A stretch of DNA of 64,000 nucleotides from Cupriavidus pauculus (GTDB taxonomy: Bacteria > Pseudomonadota > Gammaproteobacteria > Burkholderiales > Burkholderiaceae), in the NCBI RefSeq assembly GCF_003854935.1, contig NZ_CP033969.1, positions 2,728,001-2,792,000 of the forward strand, written 5' to 3'. Each line of letters starts with the position of its first letter. Within the stretch, counting starts at the first letter, position 1. Positions 1-9,132 of the stretch are shown here, piece by piece. A model generated the notes under the pieces. That model saw nothing but the letters and a program-made list of their open reading frames with translations, did not search any database and had not been told where the DNA came from. The translations under genes and the position numbers were made by a program.

Positions 1-288
1 AAGCTGCTGCGTGCCGAGGCCATCCATTAGAGTTCGAGGCAGCGCTGTGGACTGACGAGAACGGCCGTAGGAGGCGCCCTTCACCGACGTCAAATGCCGC
101 CGTCCCGTACGACACTCTTGGTCGCTCATCATTCATGCGCCGAGAGTCCAGTTCGTGACTGAAAGGCGGTGCAACTCCCAACAGTCCCGGAAATCGATGT
201 GTTTTACCGCTTTGTAAGCAGGACGGAAAATCAGCGTTCATGAACACTGGGCCGGGCAGTTAAGCGCTTAGCGGTCTCCTCCCCGAAG
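1..288. other. Window edge, no complete gene seen
   Basis: No convincing coding region. Frame 1 reads a short run ending in a stop at 28-30 (…KLLRAEAIH), which could be the tail of a gene beginning outside the window, but nothing proves it. The rest is non-coding or decayed. Confidence 0.3.
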
Positions 289-927
289 TCATTGTCGGGT
301 GCTGATTCCGGGAGCCCGGCGAACGAAATCGTGGTTCGCAATTTGATCAAACATGAATTTGGCCAAGTCTTCACGGGCGACCGTCAGCGAATGCTTGGCG
401 TGACCATACAAGCCGACGTTGAGTTGCTCCGCGGCGTGGCGATTCTTCAATACAGCCGCTCGAACCATTGTCCAATCAAGCGACGAGATACGGATCGCTC
501 TTGCAAGTCCGATCATATCTTCGTAAGCACTTGGCATCGCGAACTTGATGATTGCGGCAGGCAGCCAGATCTTGAGGTCGAAATCATCGCCAGGATCAGC
601 GGCTGTCCCGGTCGAGACCGCGATGAACCGCTTCACCTGCTCGCGTTCCATCGCTGAGATGATTGCCCGGGTCGCCGTAGTGATTGGCATACCTTTCGGG
701 TGTGGCTGCCTGGCAGGGCCCAGCGCCGAAAGCACCGCATCTGATCCACGGATTGCGTCTCGCAACAAGTCAATATCGGTAAACTCGCCTCGGACAATCT
801 GCACATTGGCGTTCTCAAACTTACTGCTGGAACGTGCAAAGACGGTGAGTTCGAAGCCGCGCTGCAGGCCCTCGTTTACAAGGGATGGCCCGGTTTTCCC
901 GGTCGCTCCGAAAAGGGTAACTTTCAT
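289..927 (-). CDS. NAD(P)H-binding atypical SDR (NmrA/YwnB-like)
   Basis: Protein of 212 residues beginning MKVTLFGATGKTG, the glycine-rich Rossmann motif of NmrA/HSCARG-like and YwnB-like NAD(P)-binding proteins, followed by a second conserved stretch (SDAVLSALGP). Such proteins bind NAD(P)H and act either as redox sensors or as flavin/quinone reductases; the substrate cannot be read from sequence. It is the last gene of a likely three-gene minus-strand unit behind a DoxX-like membrane protein and an SDR enzyme, opposite a HxlR regulator. That context is common for small quinone or electrophile stress operons. Cytoplasmic, no signal peptide. Confidence 0.8.
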   Translation of the reverse strand: MKVTLFGATGKTGPSLVNEGLQRGFELTVFARSSSKFENANVQIVRGEFTDIDLLRDAIRGSDAVLSALGPARQPHPKGMPITTATRAIISAMEREQVKRFIAVSTGTAADPGDDFDLKIWLPAAIIKFAMPSAYEDMIGLARAIRISSLDWTMVRAAVLKNRHAAEQLNVGLYGHAKHSLTVAREDLAKFMFDQIANHDFVRRAPGISTRQ

Positions 928-1025
928 CTCTCTCTCAATTGCCGCTTCACAGCCTCAGGTGCTAGTGGCCCGATCAAATTTGATAGCATTGCATACGTGT
1001 TCGAACCACGGACAGTTGCTCCGAG

Positions 1026-1757
1026 CTATCGAGCGCTGTCGATGATCGAGCCGCCGTCGGGGGTAAGGCTGTATCCGGTCAAAAACTGGGCATCCTTACT
1101 CGCCAAGAACAGGACGACAGGCGCAATATCGTCTTCCGGCGAACCATAGCGGCCGAGCGGGTTGGTCGGCGGAGGGACGTTGGTTTCCGGACCCCATGTC
1201 TCGGCCACCGGCAGTACATTATTCACCGTGATCTTGTCGGGGCCCCACTCACGGGCAGCGGTGCGGGTGAGAGCGCGCACTGCCTCTTTGGCCATGTTGT
1301 ACGGACCATATCCCACCAAGCCCAGGACACCAGCCATTGAGCCGAAGTTGATGACACGTCCTTCACCGCTCGCCTTGAGGTAGGGGTACGCCGCCTGCAT
1401 CGTCCGCAGATACGCAATCGGTCCCATCTCGAAATTGCGCTGCAACTGTTCCGTCGACAGATCGGTAATGGAAGAGAACGGCGCGGATGAGTCGAAGGCA
1501 TTGTTGACGAGGATGTCGATCCCGCCATAGGTAGCGACGACTTTATCCACCGCTGCCTTAATCTCGCCGGCATTGGCGATGTCGCAAAGCGCGCCGATTG
1601 CCGTTCCGCCATCAGCGCGAATGTCGGCAACGACCGCATCCACATTGGCCAGGGTGCGCGAAAGAACGGCCACTTTGGCGCCTTCTGCGGCAAACAGTTT
1701 TGCGATGCCGCGGCTGGCACCAGTGATGATCGCGACTTTTCCGTTGAGTCGAGCCAT
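1026..1757 (-). CDS. SDR family oxidoreductase with shortened nucleotide-binding loop
   Basis: Classical short-chain dehydrogenase/reductase, 243 residues: N-terminal VAIITGASRGI, DILVNNA near residue 85, a catalytic Tyr in GYGPYNMAKEA (Y-x-x-x-K spacing kept) and a C-terminal SLTPDGGS. The usual first motif is TGxxxGIG followed by about four residues before AKLFAAEGA; here GASRGI runs directly into AKLFA, so about four codons, including the third glycine, are missing. This could weaken or abolish cofactor binding although the reading frame is intact. It is followed by the NmrA-like gene and preceded by a DoxX-like gene 13 bases away on the same strand, so probably co-transcribed. Substrate unknown. 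Confidence 0.8.
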   Translation of the reverse strand: MARLNGKVAIITGASRGIAKLFAAEGAKVAVLSRTLANVDAVVADIRADGGTAIGALCDIANAGEIKAAVDKVVATYGGIDILVNNAFDSSAPFSSITDLSTEQLQRNFEMGPIAYLRTMQAAYPYLKASGEGRVINFGSMAGVLGLVGYGPYNMAKEAVRALTRTAAREWGPDKITVNNVLPVAETWGPETNVPPPTNPLGRYGSPEDDIAPVVLFLASKDAQFLTGYSLTPDGGSIIDSAR

Positions 1758-1769
1758 GGTTGATCTCCG

Positions 1770-2174
1770 TTAGTTGAGGGATGTTTGGCGCTCCGCAAAT
1801 GGAGCGTAGGGGGACGGGGTCTCGCGAGCGATGTTCTGTGTTGCGAACGACGAAACGAGCAGCACAACGCCGACTACCGCAGGCAGCGCACCTCTCAGTT
1901 CACGGACGCCAAGGTGAGCCAAACCAGACAGCAGCAGGTGATAAAACATGCCGGCGTAGGCCAGGTCGCTTAGCGGCGCGCTGACGCGCGCCAAAATGGC
2001 GGCCACGCCCAGGAGCTTTACCGCAGTGAGAAACGGTACGAGATAGCCGGGATAGCCAAGGTCTGTAAGTGCCTGGACAACCCAAGCCCGTTTGGCTAAA
2101 TACATCGTCGCGGAAGCGAGATAGAGCAAGGAGAGCAGCGCCGTGCTGATCCAGTACACGTAACTTTGAGTCAT
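1770..2174 (-). CDS. DoxX-like family membrane protein
   Basis: Small 134-residue protein with four predicted membrane segments (about residues 8-26, 44-64, 72-90 and 98-115). Hydrophobic pattern and motifs such as YLASATMYLAKR and KLLGVAAIL are typical of the DoxX-like family. Family members are inner-membrane proteins of poorly known function, often paired with oxidoreductases. First gene of the minus-strand unit and divergent from a HxlR regulator, which probably controls it. Confidence 0.8.
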   Translation of the reverse strand: MTQSYVYWISTALLSLLYLASATMYLAKRAWVVQALTDLGYPGYLVPFLTAVKLLGVAAILARVSAPLSDLAYAGMFYHLLLSGLAHLGVRELRGALPAVVGVVLLVSSFATQNIARETPSPYAPFAERQTSLN

Positions 2175-2267
2175 GAGGTTTCCTAAAGCTGGGGGATTGC
2201 ATCGACACGCAACAGAATGTCGTCTAAGCTAAAAGTCAGCAAGTAGGATGAAAAACTGGTGGTTAGT

Positions 2268-2648
2268 ATGGAAAAGAAGACTAATGGCGGCGATGAGATC
2301 AACATGCACGAGGAAATGCGCCGGGCATTTGCGCTACTGTCGGGAAAGTGGAAGCTGGAAATCATGTGGCTGCTCAACCAGCGGATCTATCGCTTTGGGG
2401 AACTGCGCAAGGCCATACCGGGGATCACTCAGCACATGTTGACGGCACAGCTTCGTGAATTGGAGGCGGATGGCCTAATATCGCGCACGGTGTTTGCTGA
2501 GGTGCCGCCGCGCGTCGAGTACGAGATCACGGCAAAGGCGCGCGGCTTGGGGGCCACGATGGAGGCGCTGACAGCGTGGTGGAATGAGTATGGGAGAAGT
2601 GTGCCGGCGAAGCCGACGTCGCGCGGGCGCAGGGCAAAGGGGAGTTAG
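2268..2648 (+). CDS. HxlR family transcriptional regulator
   Basis: Winged-helix regulator of the HxlR (MarR-like) family. Signature stretches are FALLSGKWKLEIMWLL, FGELRKAIPGITQHMLTAQL and LEADGLISRTVFAEVPPRVEY, ending at ALTAWW. About 126 residues if translated from the ATG at 2268; an in-frame GTG at 2259 would add three. HxlR proteins are dimeric sensors of reactive aldehydes or quinones that usually repress or activate the adjacent divergent gene. Here the divergent target is the DoxX/SDR/NmrA unit; the intergenic region of about 90 bases should hold both promoters. Confidence 0.85.
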   Translation: MEKKTNGGDEINMHEEMRRAFALLSGKWKLEIMWLLNQRIYRFGELRKAIPGITQHMLTAQLRELEADGLISRTVFAEVPPRVEYEITAKARGLGATMEALTAWWNEYGRSVPAKPTSRGRRAKGS

Positions 2649-2909
2649 CGCATCCGGCATGAGACTGCGTTTGCCCCGGCACCGGTTCGCATCACGCTCG
2701 CCAAGCGCAGGGGTGAGCATCGTCAACCCGCTAGTGAGGGAGAGTCTTAACGTGCCAGGAATTACACAAACTCCCGTCAACGGCGACCTGGAGTTCTCGT
2801 GCTTCGCATTGCGCGCCCCCATACGCCGGCACAACATGCAGTCAGAGGGCTATACCGCTGCTTGCCGTTGACCATCCCCAGCGACGAGCGGCTCAGAGCC
2901 GCAGCGGGC

Positions 2910-3752
2910 TCAATGAAAGCCGTAATCGATCAGTTGCCTGCCCGCGACGAAGCGCCCATCGTTGGAGGGTGCGCCGAGAACCACAGCGAAAACACGTCGC
3001 ATCGCTTTGCCCTTGGCCACCGAGCGCTTTGCCGTGACCGCCAGGCAATAGCCTGCCTTGGCAGTATGGCCCGTCTTCAGGCCATCGATAGTTGGATCGT
3101 CCAGCAGCCGATTCTTGTTGTGTCTGGTGAAGCTGCCATAGCTGAAATCCCGCTGAGCGGAGAAGGCCAGGTAGACCGGAAAATCCTCCGTCAAGCGCAC
3201 CGACAGGTGGGCAATGTCTCGGGCAGTCGAGTAGTGGTTTGGCGTGGTAATGCCGGAAGGGGTGGCGAAGTGACTGGCACTCAGCCCTAGACGATTGGCG
3301 TAATCGTTCATTTTCCCTAGAAATGCGTCCTCCGACCCGGCGACCGTACGGGCCAGGACCATTGCCGCATCGTTTGCTGAGACAACAATGAGACCCGTCA
3401 GTAGGTCCTGAATGCTGATGATCTGGCCGGCCTGGAGGCGCATGGTTGCCTCGTCGCCGCCCACATGAGCAAGGTCGCTGGCCTCCACACGCACCAACTG
3501 TTCCCACTTGATCGTGCTCGCCTTCAGGGCGTCAAGCACGACGTAGGCTGTCATCATTTTAGTTAGCGACGCGGGCTGTAGACGCTCGTCAGCATTCTTC
3601 TCGAGCATGACGCGATGCGAGCCGCTGTCGAGCAAAATGTAAGAGCGTGCTGCAATCTGTGGAGCCTGCGCGGCCGTTGCGGGGAGGGGGAGGGCGCCGA
3701 AAGCAAATGCCGAGGCGGCAAGAAAACGAGTGAAGCGCAAAAAAGGCATCAA
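2910..3752 (-). CDS. D-alanyl-D-alanine carboxypeptidase (PBP5/6 type)
   Basis: Serine DD-peptidase with an N-terminal signal peptide (about residues 1-28, cleavage near ATAAQA) and all three penicillin-binding motifs: S62-L-T-K65, S125-A-N127 and K226-T-G228. It trims the terminal D-alanine of peptidoglycan pentapeptides in the periplasm. At 280 residues it keeps the S11 catalytic domain but lacks the C-terminal beta domain and amphipathic anchor of PBP5, so it may be soluble. A degraded second copy of part of this gene lies at about 50785-51190 on the same strand. Confidence 0.9.
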   Translation of the reverse strand: MMPFLRFTRFLAASAFAFGALPLPATAAQAPQIAARSYILLDSGSHRVMLEKNADERLQPASLTKMMTAYVVLDALKASTIKWEQLVRVEASDLAHVGGDEATMRLQAGQIISIQDLLTGLIVVSANDAAMVLARTVAGSEDAFLGKMNDYANRLGLSASHFATPSGITTPNHYSTARDIAHLSVRLTEDFPVYLAFSAQRDFSYGSFTRHNKNRLLDDPTIDGLKTGHTAKAGYCLAVTAKRSVAKGKAMRRVFAVVLGAPSNDGRFVAGRQLIDYGFH

Positions 3753-3812
3753 TGAACTGTCGTGCGTGGGCCGAGGCGTGAGGCCGCCTCGAGGAGAGCA
3801 TTGTGTAGGTGA

Positions 3813-4453
3813 CTACGCCTGGGCGGAGGACGCTAGCTGGACGCACCGTTTTGCAAGGACATCAGTTGGGTCCACTAGTGCGACGCTCGCGCTTCCGACC
3901 GGGAAGCTGTCGGTCTGCGAGAAAACGAGCGGGAGTTCGGTGCAGCCGAGGATCTGGACTTGCGCACCCTTATTTTGGAGGTGCTCGATGGCTGCCCGAA
4001 GCGACGCTGCACAGTGCCCCTGCGTGTAGCCAGCCTTCACGCCTGTCGGGCCATAGATTGCCTCCATCACCATCGCCTGGAAGTCGGGCGACGGTGTGAT
4101 CAGTTCTAGCTGCCCTGCGGCAGCATCGTGATATACCCGACTCTCCACCGTGCCCGACGTCGCAAGAAGTCCAACTTTCGTTCCCTTTCCATACTTGCCG
4201 ACGATGTGTCCGATGGTTTCCGTCAGCATGTTGACGATCGGAATCGAGAGATGCGGCTGAATCCGCTCAACATACGCATGGGCGGTATTGCAGGGGATCG
4301 CAATGGCGTTTGCCCCCTCAGATTCCAGACGTTTGCAGGTTGCGTAGAGTGCAACTGTCGGGTCCGCTTCGTGGCGCAGCAGATTTGCCGTGCGATCCGG
4401 GATTTGCGGATTCTGCTCCACGACCATCTTAATGTGATCCTGGTCCTTGGACG
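3813..4453 (-). pseudogene. Aspartate/glutamate racemase, 5' truncated by deletion
   Basis: C-terminal part of a YgeA-like aspartate/glutamate racemase family protein. The first catalytic cysteine motif is IPCNTAHAY and the second GCTELPL; the segment [17 protein letters not shown] is typical of the family. The reading frame continues upstream to about 4454 (SKDQDHIK), where it meets the start of aspA in another frame, so roughly the first 35-40 residues (the GGMGP-type N-terminus) are lost. An internal ATG at 4427 leaves a 204-residue open frame that might still be translated, but the missing first strand makes activity doubtful. Probably formed an aspA-racemase operon before the deletion. 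Confidence 0.8.
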
Positions 4454-4606
4454 CGAGATTGGGTCGCCAGTGATCGGGAAGTTCTCCAGTGCCCTCAGCG
4501 TATGAATGCCGTAGTACGCGTCTGCCGGCACCTCGCGGTAGCCAAGCAAGTCATGCTCGCGCCGCGTTCCCTTGAAATCTTGTTGAATAGCCATCGCATT
4601 CCTCAT
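4454..4606 (-). pseudogene. aspA: Aspartate ammonia-lyase, N-terminal stub
   Basis: About 50 codons of aspartase: [20 protein letters not shown] followed by [11 protein letters not shown], the strictly conserved N-terminus of AspA (aspartate to fumarate plus ammonia). Identity stops at 4454, where the sequence becomes the racemase in a different frame. The remaining roughly 420 codons are absent. Two start codons are possible (4606 and 4594). Divergent from the lysR gene that begins at 4850, so the 4607-4849 region held the shared promoter. Confidence 0.85.
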
Positions 4607-4849
4607 CAGTGCGCCTTGTTTGCCAACCGGATTCTAGGAGCGCAATGGAATCCACTTTATGAGGATGTAAATTGAAACTATTCCATACCAGAATAGTTTT
4701 GCTTGGAGCGCCACATAGCGCACTTTATGCTGTACTTTGATGATCAGGATTCGCTTATTTCTTGCGTTTTCGGTCCATACATGGGGTTTACGTGGGCGTT
4801 CGGCTGCCCACTTGGGTACGTGTGACCCTCAGCGGCAAAGAGGTGCCAA

Positions 4850-5069
4850 ATGCAACTGAAGTGGATCGAAGATCTTTTGGCGATCGAACAGACGCACAGC
4901 TTCTCCCGGGCCTCAGAGCTCCGATTTGTTACGCAATCAGCACTTTCTCGACGCGTAAAGTCGCTGGAAGATTGGGTTGGCGTCGAATTGGTAGACCGAG
5001 GCACCTACCCGGTCGAATTGACGCCTGCTGGCCGCAGGTTCTGCGAGCAAAGCAAAGAATCCGTCGGTG
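4850..5069 (+). pseudogene. LysR (HypT-like) regulator, 5' half
   Basis: N-terminal winged-helix DNA-binding domain: MQLKWIEDLLAIEQTHSFSR, then SALSRRVKSLEDWVGVELVD and LTPAGRRF. This is the pattern of the HypT/YjiE group of LysR regulators. After codon 73 (…ESVG) the frame leaves LysR similarity and stops at 5092. The missing effector-binding half is at 45801-46513; joining 4850-5069 to 45801-46513 gives 933 bases, exactly 311 codons including stop, in one frame. The gene was therefore split by the 40.7-kb element. It probably regulated the divergent aspA-racemase operon. Confidence 0.9.
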
Positions 5070-5098
5070 CCAACGCAGCACCCCAGAGTTAGGTCGGC

Positions 5099-5201
5099 AT
5101 GGACATCGCGTAACCCATTGAATTCGTAGCACTTTATTGGCCCGCAAGCATGTCCATACCTATGGCTCACCAAAGGCGTCCTTTGTCGTGTCCATGTCCA
5201 T
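5099..5201. repeat. TGTCCAT repeats at left end of the element
   Basis: ATGGACATC at 5099-5107 (inverted orientation), ATGTCCATACC at 5150-5160, TGTCCAT at 5189-5195 and 5195-5201. The 11-base ATGTCCATACC recurs exactly near the right end at 45774-45784. These clustered copies within about 130 bases of the end look like recombinase-binding sites. Confidence 0.6.
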
Positions 5202-5339
5202 GATTGGGCTAGGTGCTGATGATTTCGAGGCGATGCGAATCGCGCTCGTCACGCGATTCGGGATGCGACGCTGGGTTTGAATCAATCTCCGCTGCGCTTG
5301 CAATGGCTACACCCACACTACTTACAGCGATGCACCGCA

Positions 5340-5759
5340 TTACCTTCTCAAGGGCGTCGGCGGAGGCTGCAACTCGTCAACTTGGACTCGCAACAGCGCA
5401 TTCTCTTGCAAGAGTTCGAGCACCGCGCGATGTGCATTCTCCAGCTTTGATTGCGCACTATCTCGCTCCATCGTGAGCCGCTTGACTTTGCTTTCAAGGG
5501 TTTCTCGCTCGCGCCGTCGACGTTGGCGTTCCGCCTTTACCTCCCGAAGTTGGTCATGAATCTCCACCCACGTCTGAATTTCGCGAACCAAAACCGGATA
5601 GCGACTCTTTTTCAGAGCCGAAGGGTCAGCACCAGCCTCCCTAGCCACATTGTTCTGACTAACGACGGTGCCGCGCGGAAGCAGCCGAGGATGACCGTCT
5701 CTCAGACGTTCAAAGGCTTGACGGAATCGTTCTTCTGCGGTTTCACTCGTCGATGACAT
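5340..5759 (-). CDS. TnpC-like small coiled-coil protein of the recombinase set
   Basis: 139 residues. The N-terminal third has a helix-turn-helix-like segment (NNVAREAGADPSALKKS), and residues from about 60 to 125 form a highly charged coiled coil (RQRRRRERETLESKVKRL…). Size, position behind the largest recombinase and HTH-plus-coil layout match TnpC of Tn554 (DUF6262-type), which modulates orientation and frequency of transposition but is not catalytic. Its start overlaps the end of the recombinase C gene by 17 bases, so translation is probably coupled. Confidence 0.7.
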   Translation of the reverse strand: MSSTSETAEERFRQAFERLRDGHPRLLPRGTVVSQNNVAREAGADPSALKKSRYPVLVREIQTWVEIHDQLREVKAERQRRRRERETLESKVKRLTMERDSAQSKLENAHRAVLELLQENALLRVQVDELQPPPTPLRR

Positions 5760-7619
5760 TTAGAAAGTTCCTCAGGCCGTTCGCTTCGATTTCGAGCTTC
5801 CGTACTCTTGGACTGCCCGGCTTAGCTTGTTCAATTTCACGTTCGAGGGCGGCAAGCTGACGCTTCACAGATTCCCGCTTCTCACTATCAAACAATGCCT
5901 CCCTGCAAGGCTTCCTTCCATCGCCTCCTGCACACGGTGACACAGATTCAATCCCTCCGTACTCACAGTCGCCTCTCTTTGCGCACCCTCCAAGTCGAGT
6001 TGCACGAAACGTCACTTCTCCCTTGCGAGCAGCCTTTACAAGAGCGCGGAATTCGTTGACTTTGACGAGCTCTACAATCTCTTGCTTTCGCTGCATGCCT
6101 AAAGGTGAGACATATCGGTCGCTGGTTAGAGCTTGAATCTGCTTTGCAACCACCTCATAACGGGCAGCAATAGTCAGCTGTTCATATTCGCCATTGAGGC
6201 GCATGCGGCTGTAGTTAGCGCCGTAGTATTGAGTTTGAAGCACAGTGAGATGTTTCAGAATCACCTGGATGGAAGTGTTGCTAAGTAGTCCACTCGCGAA
6301 CATATTGACTGCTCCGGTCCTGCGGAGACAGTGCCAAGCTAATGGCCATTTTTCACCAATGGTGAATTTCCCCATTTTTTCCAAGTTTGGAGTAAACATT
6401 TTTGCTATTCTCATATCCTCTTCTGTAATCCTCAGCTCTTCGTCGTCAAACAAGGCTGGACATCCTTTGATAACACTTTGATAGGATTGAGGAACCGGTC
6501 GCACAGCGTACGGTTTGTTGCGCCTTGAGGTTGACCAAGGCTCAAAAGAACCGTGGAATAGGTATGGGTTAGCTTTGTCGTCGTCACTACATGAGGCAGC
6601 TGGGTTTGCTTCAGCGCATCGCACACGCATTCTGGCGACCGTCGAAATCGCCTCTATCGCCACCTCGACGTGGGGACTTGTCGGCCACCACGCGTCGCTA
6701 TCGGGGTCGGTCTTGGTGGTCTCACCTCGAACAATCAAATATCGCCCCAAGACCGAGTTCTCCTCCCACAGCAAGCAATCCGACCTCAATCCGGCCGCCT
6801 CTTCAAGCCGTTGAAACGTAAAGTTCAAAACGTACGCAAGACCCACGTTTTGAACCAACGTAAAATATGTCGACAGAGACCTTACGTCAATGTCCTCGTT
6901 ATCCCCCGAACCTACCCATCGCTTAAGGAGCGGAGCGATGCCATAGTTCTCTGCGGTTGTTTCGAAGCGACCATAGCTTTCTCGCTTAGTCCACTTTCCT
7001 GCTCCTTTTTTCTGCTTCGTAAAAGGAAGGTATGTATCTGATGGACTGACCATTGAGACTGCATTCTCAAGCGAACCGAAGTTGTGTTCGTAGGCCTTTA
7101 CGCAAAATTCAAAGCAGGCCTCTATTTTTCGCTTATGTGCGATAAAATCATCGAGAAATAGTCTTAGTCGCTGAACTTGGTAAACCCATATTCGAGGTGG
7201 TATGTAGGCGGTTTGGACGTGCTCGTCATCTGCGGACTCACTGATATGTCGCGAAAAGTAACGAAGCGCTATCTCATCGAATATAACAAATCCAATCTCT
7301 TCTCGCGCTCTAAAAAGTCGGTCGAGAAGGACAAGGACACGCTTCTTGTGATGTTTGCTCGGGAATAATCCGATGACCTTCGGAAACAATCGAGGGAATT
7401 TGCTTAGCTGGTCCGCCGTAATGCCTTCATGCTCGCAAAGAACGACAATGCGACGCACAGAACTGAACGCGACATCAATTGAGCTCCAACTTTGGCTACC
7501 GCGGCTTCCCCACATTATCCAGGTAGTCGCCAGCCTCAGCAATTGTTCATTTTTTGAGCCCAATGGTGGTACTTTAGGATGGTGCCCTCCAGTAAATTTG
7601 AGTACGTGGAGCGGCCCCT
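5743..7619 (-). pseudogene. Tyrosine recombinase C (TnpB-like), 3' portion
   Basis: Catalytic part of a large tyrosine recombinase cut by the IS at 7620-8924. The candidate first Arg is in FQRLEEAAGL, the H-x-x-R box is WHCLRRTGAVN, and the second His and the Tyr nucleophile lie in KHLTVLQTQYYG. The C-terminus has a cysteine cluster (GGCAKRGDCEYGG, SPCAGGDGRKPC) that may bind metal. An ATG inside the IS (7641) leaves a 632-codon open frame, so a shortened protein could be made. Joined to 8925-9132 without the IS, the gene is 695 codons including stop. Similar in size and Cys-rich tail to TnpB of Tn554. Confidence 0.75.
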
Positions 7620-7664
7620 TGAATCTCAGGACACCCGGCACCTCTTACAATAAGAGGGAGTCTT

Positions 7665-8066
7665 GTGACTAGTTTCAAGCCTAGGCAAATCGTGGAAAGC
7701 ATCGAAGTTTTGACCGAACCTGAGCGGCGGCGGCGCCGTTCAGTCCAAGAAAAGCTCGCCATCATTCAGGAAACGATGGAGCCAGGAGCCACCGTTTCAG
7801 CGGTCGCGCGGCGGCACGGGCTCAATCCCAATCAGTTGTTTGGTTGGCGCAAGCAGTACCAGGACGGAAGCCTGGCTGCCGTGAGCGCTGGCGAAGCTGT
7901 AGTCCCAGCCTCCCAGTTGGCGGCAGCCTTCAAAGAGATCAGGGAGCTGCAGCGACTGCTGGGCAAGAAGACGCAGGAAGCAGAAATCCTGAAAGAAGCC
8001 GTGGAGTACGGTCGCTCAAAAAACTGGATTGCGCGCTCGCCCTTACTGCCCGGGGACGACCAATGA
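7665..8066 (+). CDS. IS3-family (IS2 group) OrfA
   Basis: 133-residue DNA-binding half of the transposase: helix-turn-helix ([20 protein letters not shown]) and a C-terminal leucine-zipper region ([20 protein letters not shown]). In this family OrfA alone binds the ends, and a programmed -1 frameshift produces the OrfAB transposase. Ends in ATGA shared with orfB. Confidence 0.9.
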   Translation: MTSFKPRQIVESIEVLTEPERRRRRSVQEKLAIIQETMEPGATVSAVARRHGLNPNQLFGWRKQYQDGSLAAVSAGEAVVPASQLAAAFKEIRELQRLLGKKTQEAEILKEAVEYGRSKNWIARSPLLPGDDQ

Positions 8067-8899
8067 AGACGGTCTGCGATGTCCTCGGCGTGGCGCGCTC
8101 TGCGGTGGCAGCGAAACAGGCCCGTTCGTCGGAATGGCGGGATGGCCGCCGCGCCCGCCAATACGACGACACGGCGCTGGTGACTGAAATCCATGAACTG
8201 GTTGCGGGCCTGCCGACATACGGCTACCGAAGGGTCTGGGCTTTGCTACGGCGCAGTCATGAGCTGAGCGGGGCATCGCCCGTGAACGCCAAGCGTGTTT
8301 ATCGTGTGATGCACGACCACCAGTTGCTGCTTCGCCGGCCTGGGCGACGACTCGATACACGTCGCCATGATGGTCGTGTCGCTGTCGATCGTAGCAATAC
8401 CCGCTGGTGTTCAGACGGCTTTGAATTCCGTTGCGATGATGGTTCGCCGCTACGCGTCACCTTTGCGCTCGATTGCCATGACCGGGAAGCTATCAGTTGG
8501 GCGGCAACCACCGGCGGCCACAGTGGGGACATTGTTCGGGATGTCATGCTGGCGGCCGTCGAGCAGCGCTTTGGCGCTGTGCAAACTCTGCAAACCATCG
8601 AATGGCTCTCGGATAACGGCTCGGCGTACATCGACCATCGTACGCGCAGCTTCGCGCGGGAGTTGGGCCTGGAGCCACTGACCACGCCGGTGCGTTCCCC
8701 GCAGAGCAACGGTATGGCCGAATCCTTCGTCAAGACCATGAAGCGCGATTACATCGCGTTCATGAACAAGCCTGACGTACCAACTGCCCTCTCTGAGCTA
8801 ACGGTCGCGTTCGAGCAATACAATGACTGGCATCCGCATAAAGCGTTGAAATATCGTTCGCCTCGGGAGTTCCGGCGAGCGGCAACATCATCAACTTAA
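8063..8899 (+). CDS. IS3-family (IS2 group) OrfB, DDE transposase domain
   Basis: 278-residue catalytic half. HTH_21 segment near the start ([14 protein letters not shown]), then the rve DDE core: [13 protein letters not shown] (first Asp), WLSDNGSAY (second Asp) and [19 protein letters not shown] (Glu). The WCSDGFE wording is typical of the IS2 group. Open frame is intact, so the IS could still be active. Confidence 0.9.
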   Translation: MKTVCDVLGVARSAVAAKQARSSEWRDGRRARQYDDTALVTEIHELVAGLPTYGYRRVWALLRRSHELSGASPVNAKRVYRVMHDHQLLLRRPGRRLDTRRHDGRVAVDRSNTRWCSDGFEFRCDDGSPLRVTFALDCHDREAISWAATTGGHSGDIVRDVMLAAVEQRFGAVQTLQTIEWLSDNGSAYIDHRTRSFARELGLEPLTTPVRSPQSNGMAESFVKTMKRDYIAFMNKPDVPTALSELTVAFEQYNDWHPHKALKYRSPREFRRAATSST

Positions 8900-8924
8900 C
8901 GGTGTCCGGGTGTCCTGAGTTACA

Positions 8925-9132
8925 GGGTCAACTCCAGTACGAAGCTTCTTCCTACTTGTACAGAGTAGTCCCAACTCGGCTCGCGCCATCGTGATACAGG
9001 TATCCCATTCAAGTCTACGCTGACTACCCAATCGTCCGGTGGTGGCCAGTGCGGTGGACGATAGCAAGCCCAGTCGGGCGAGATAGGGTCGCCAGATATT
9101 TTCAAAGCAAGTTGGGTGACGAGCATATTCAT
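8925..9132 (-). pseudogene. Tyrosine recombinase C, N-terminal portion
   Basis: First 69 codons of recombinase C (MNMLVTQLALKISGDPIS … FVLELT), separated from the rest by the IS. The start ATG overlaps the stop of recombinase B in ATGA (9129-9132), showing the original translational coupling within the trio. Confidence 0.75.

Larger units (their letters stand above)
7620..8924 (+). mobile_element. IS3-family element, IS2 group, in recombinase C
   Basis: About 1.3 kb, with terminal inverted repeats TGAATCTCAGGACACCCGG (left) and TGTAACTCAGGACACCCGG (right, reverse complement). It contains the usual orfA and orfB. No clear target duplication is visible at these limits. Removing exactly this interval restores the recombinase C frame (…LELTQGPLHVLKF…). 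Confidence 0.8.
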
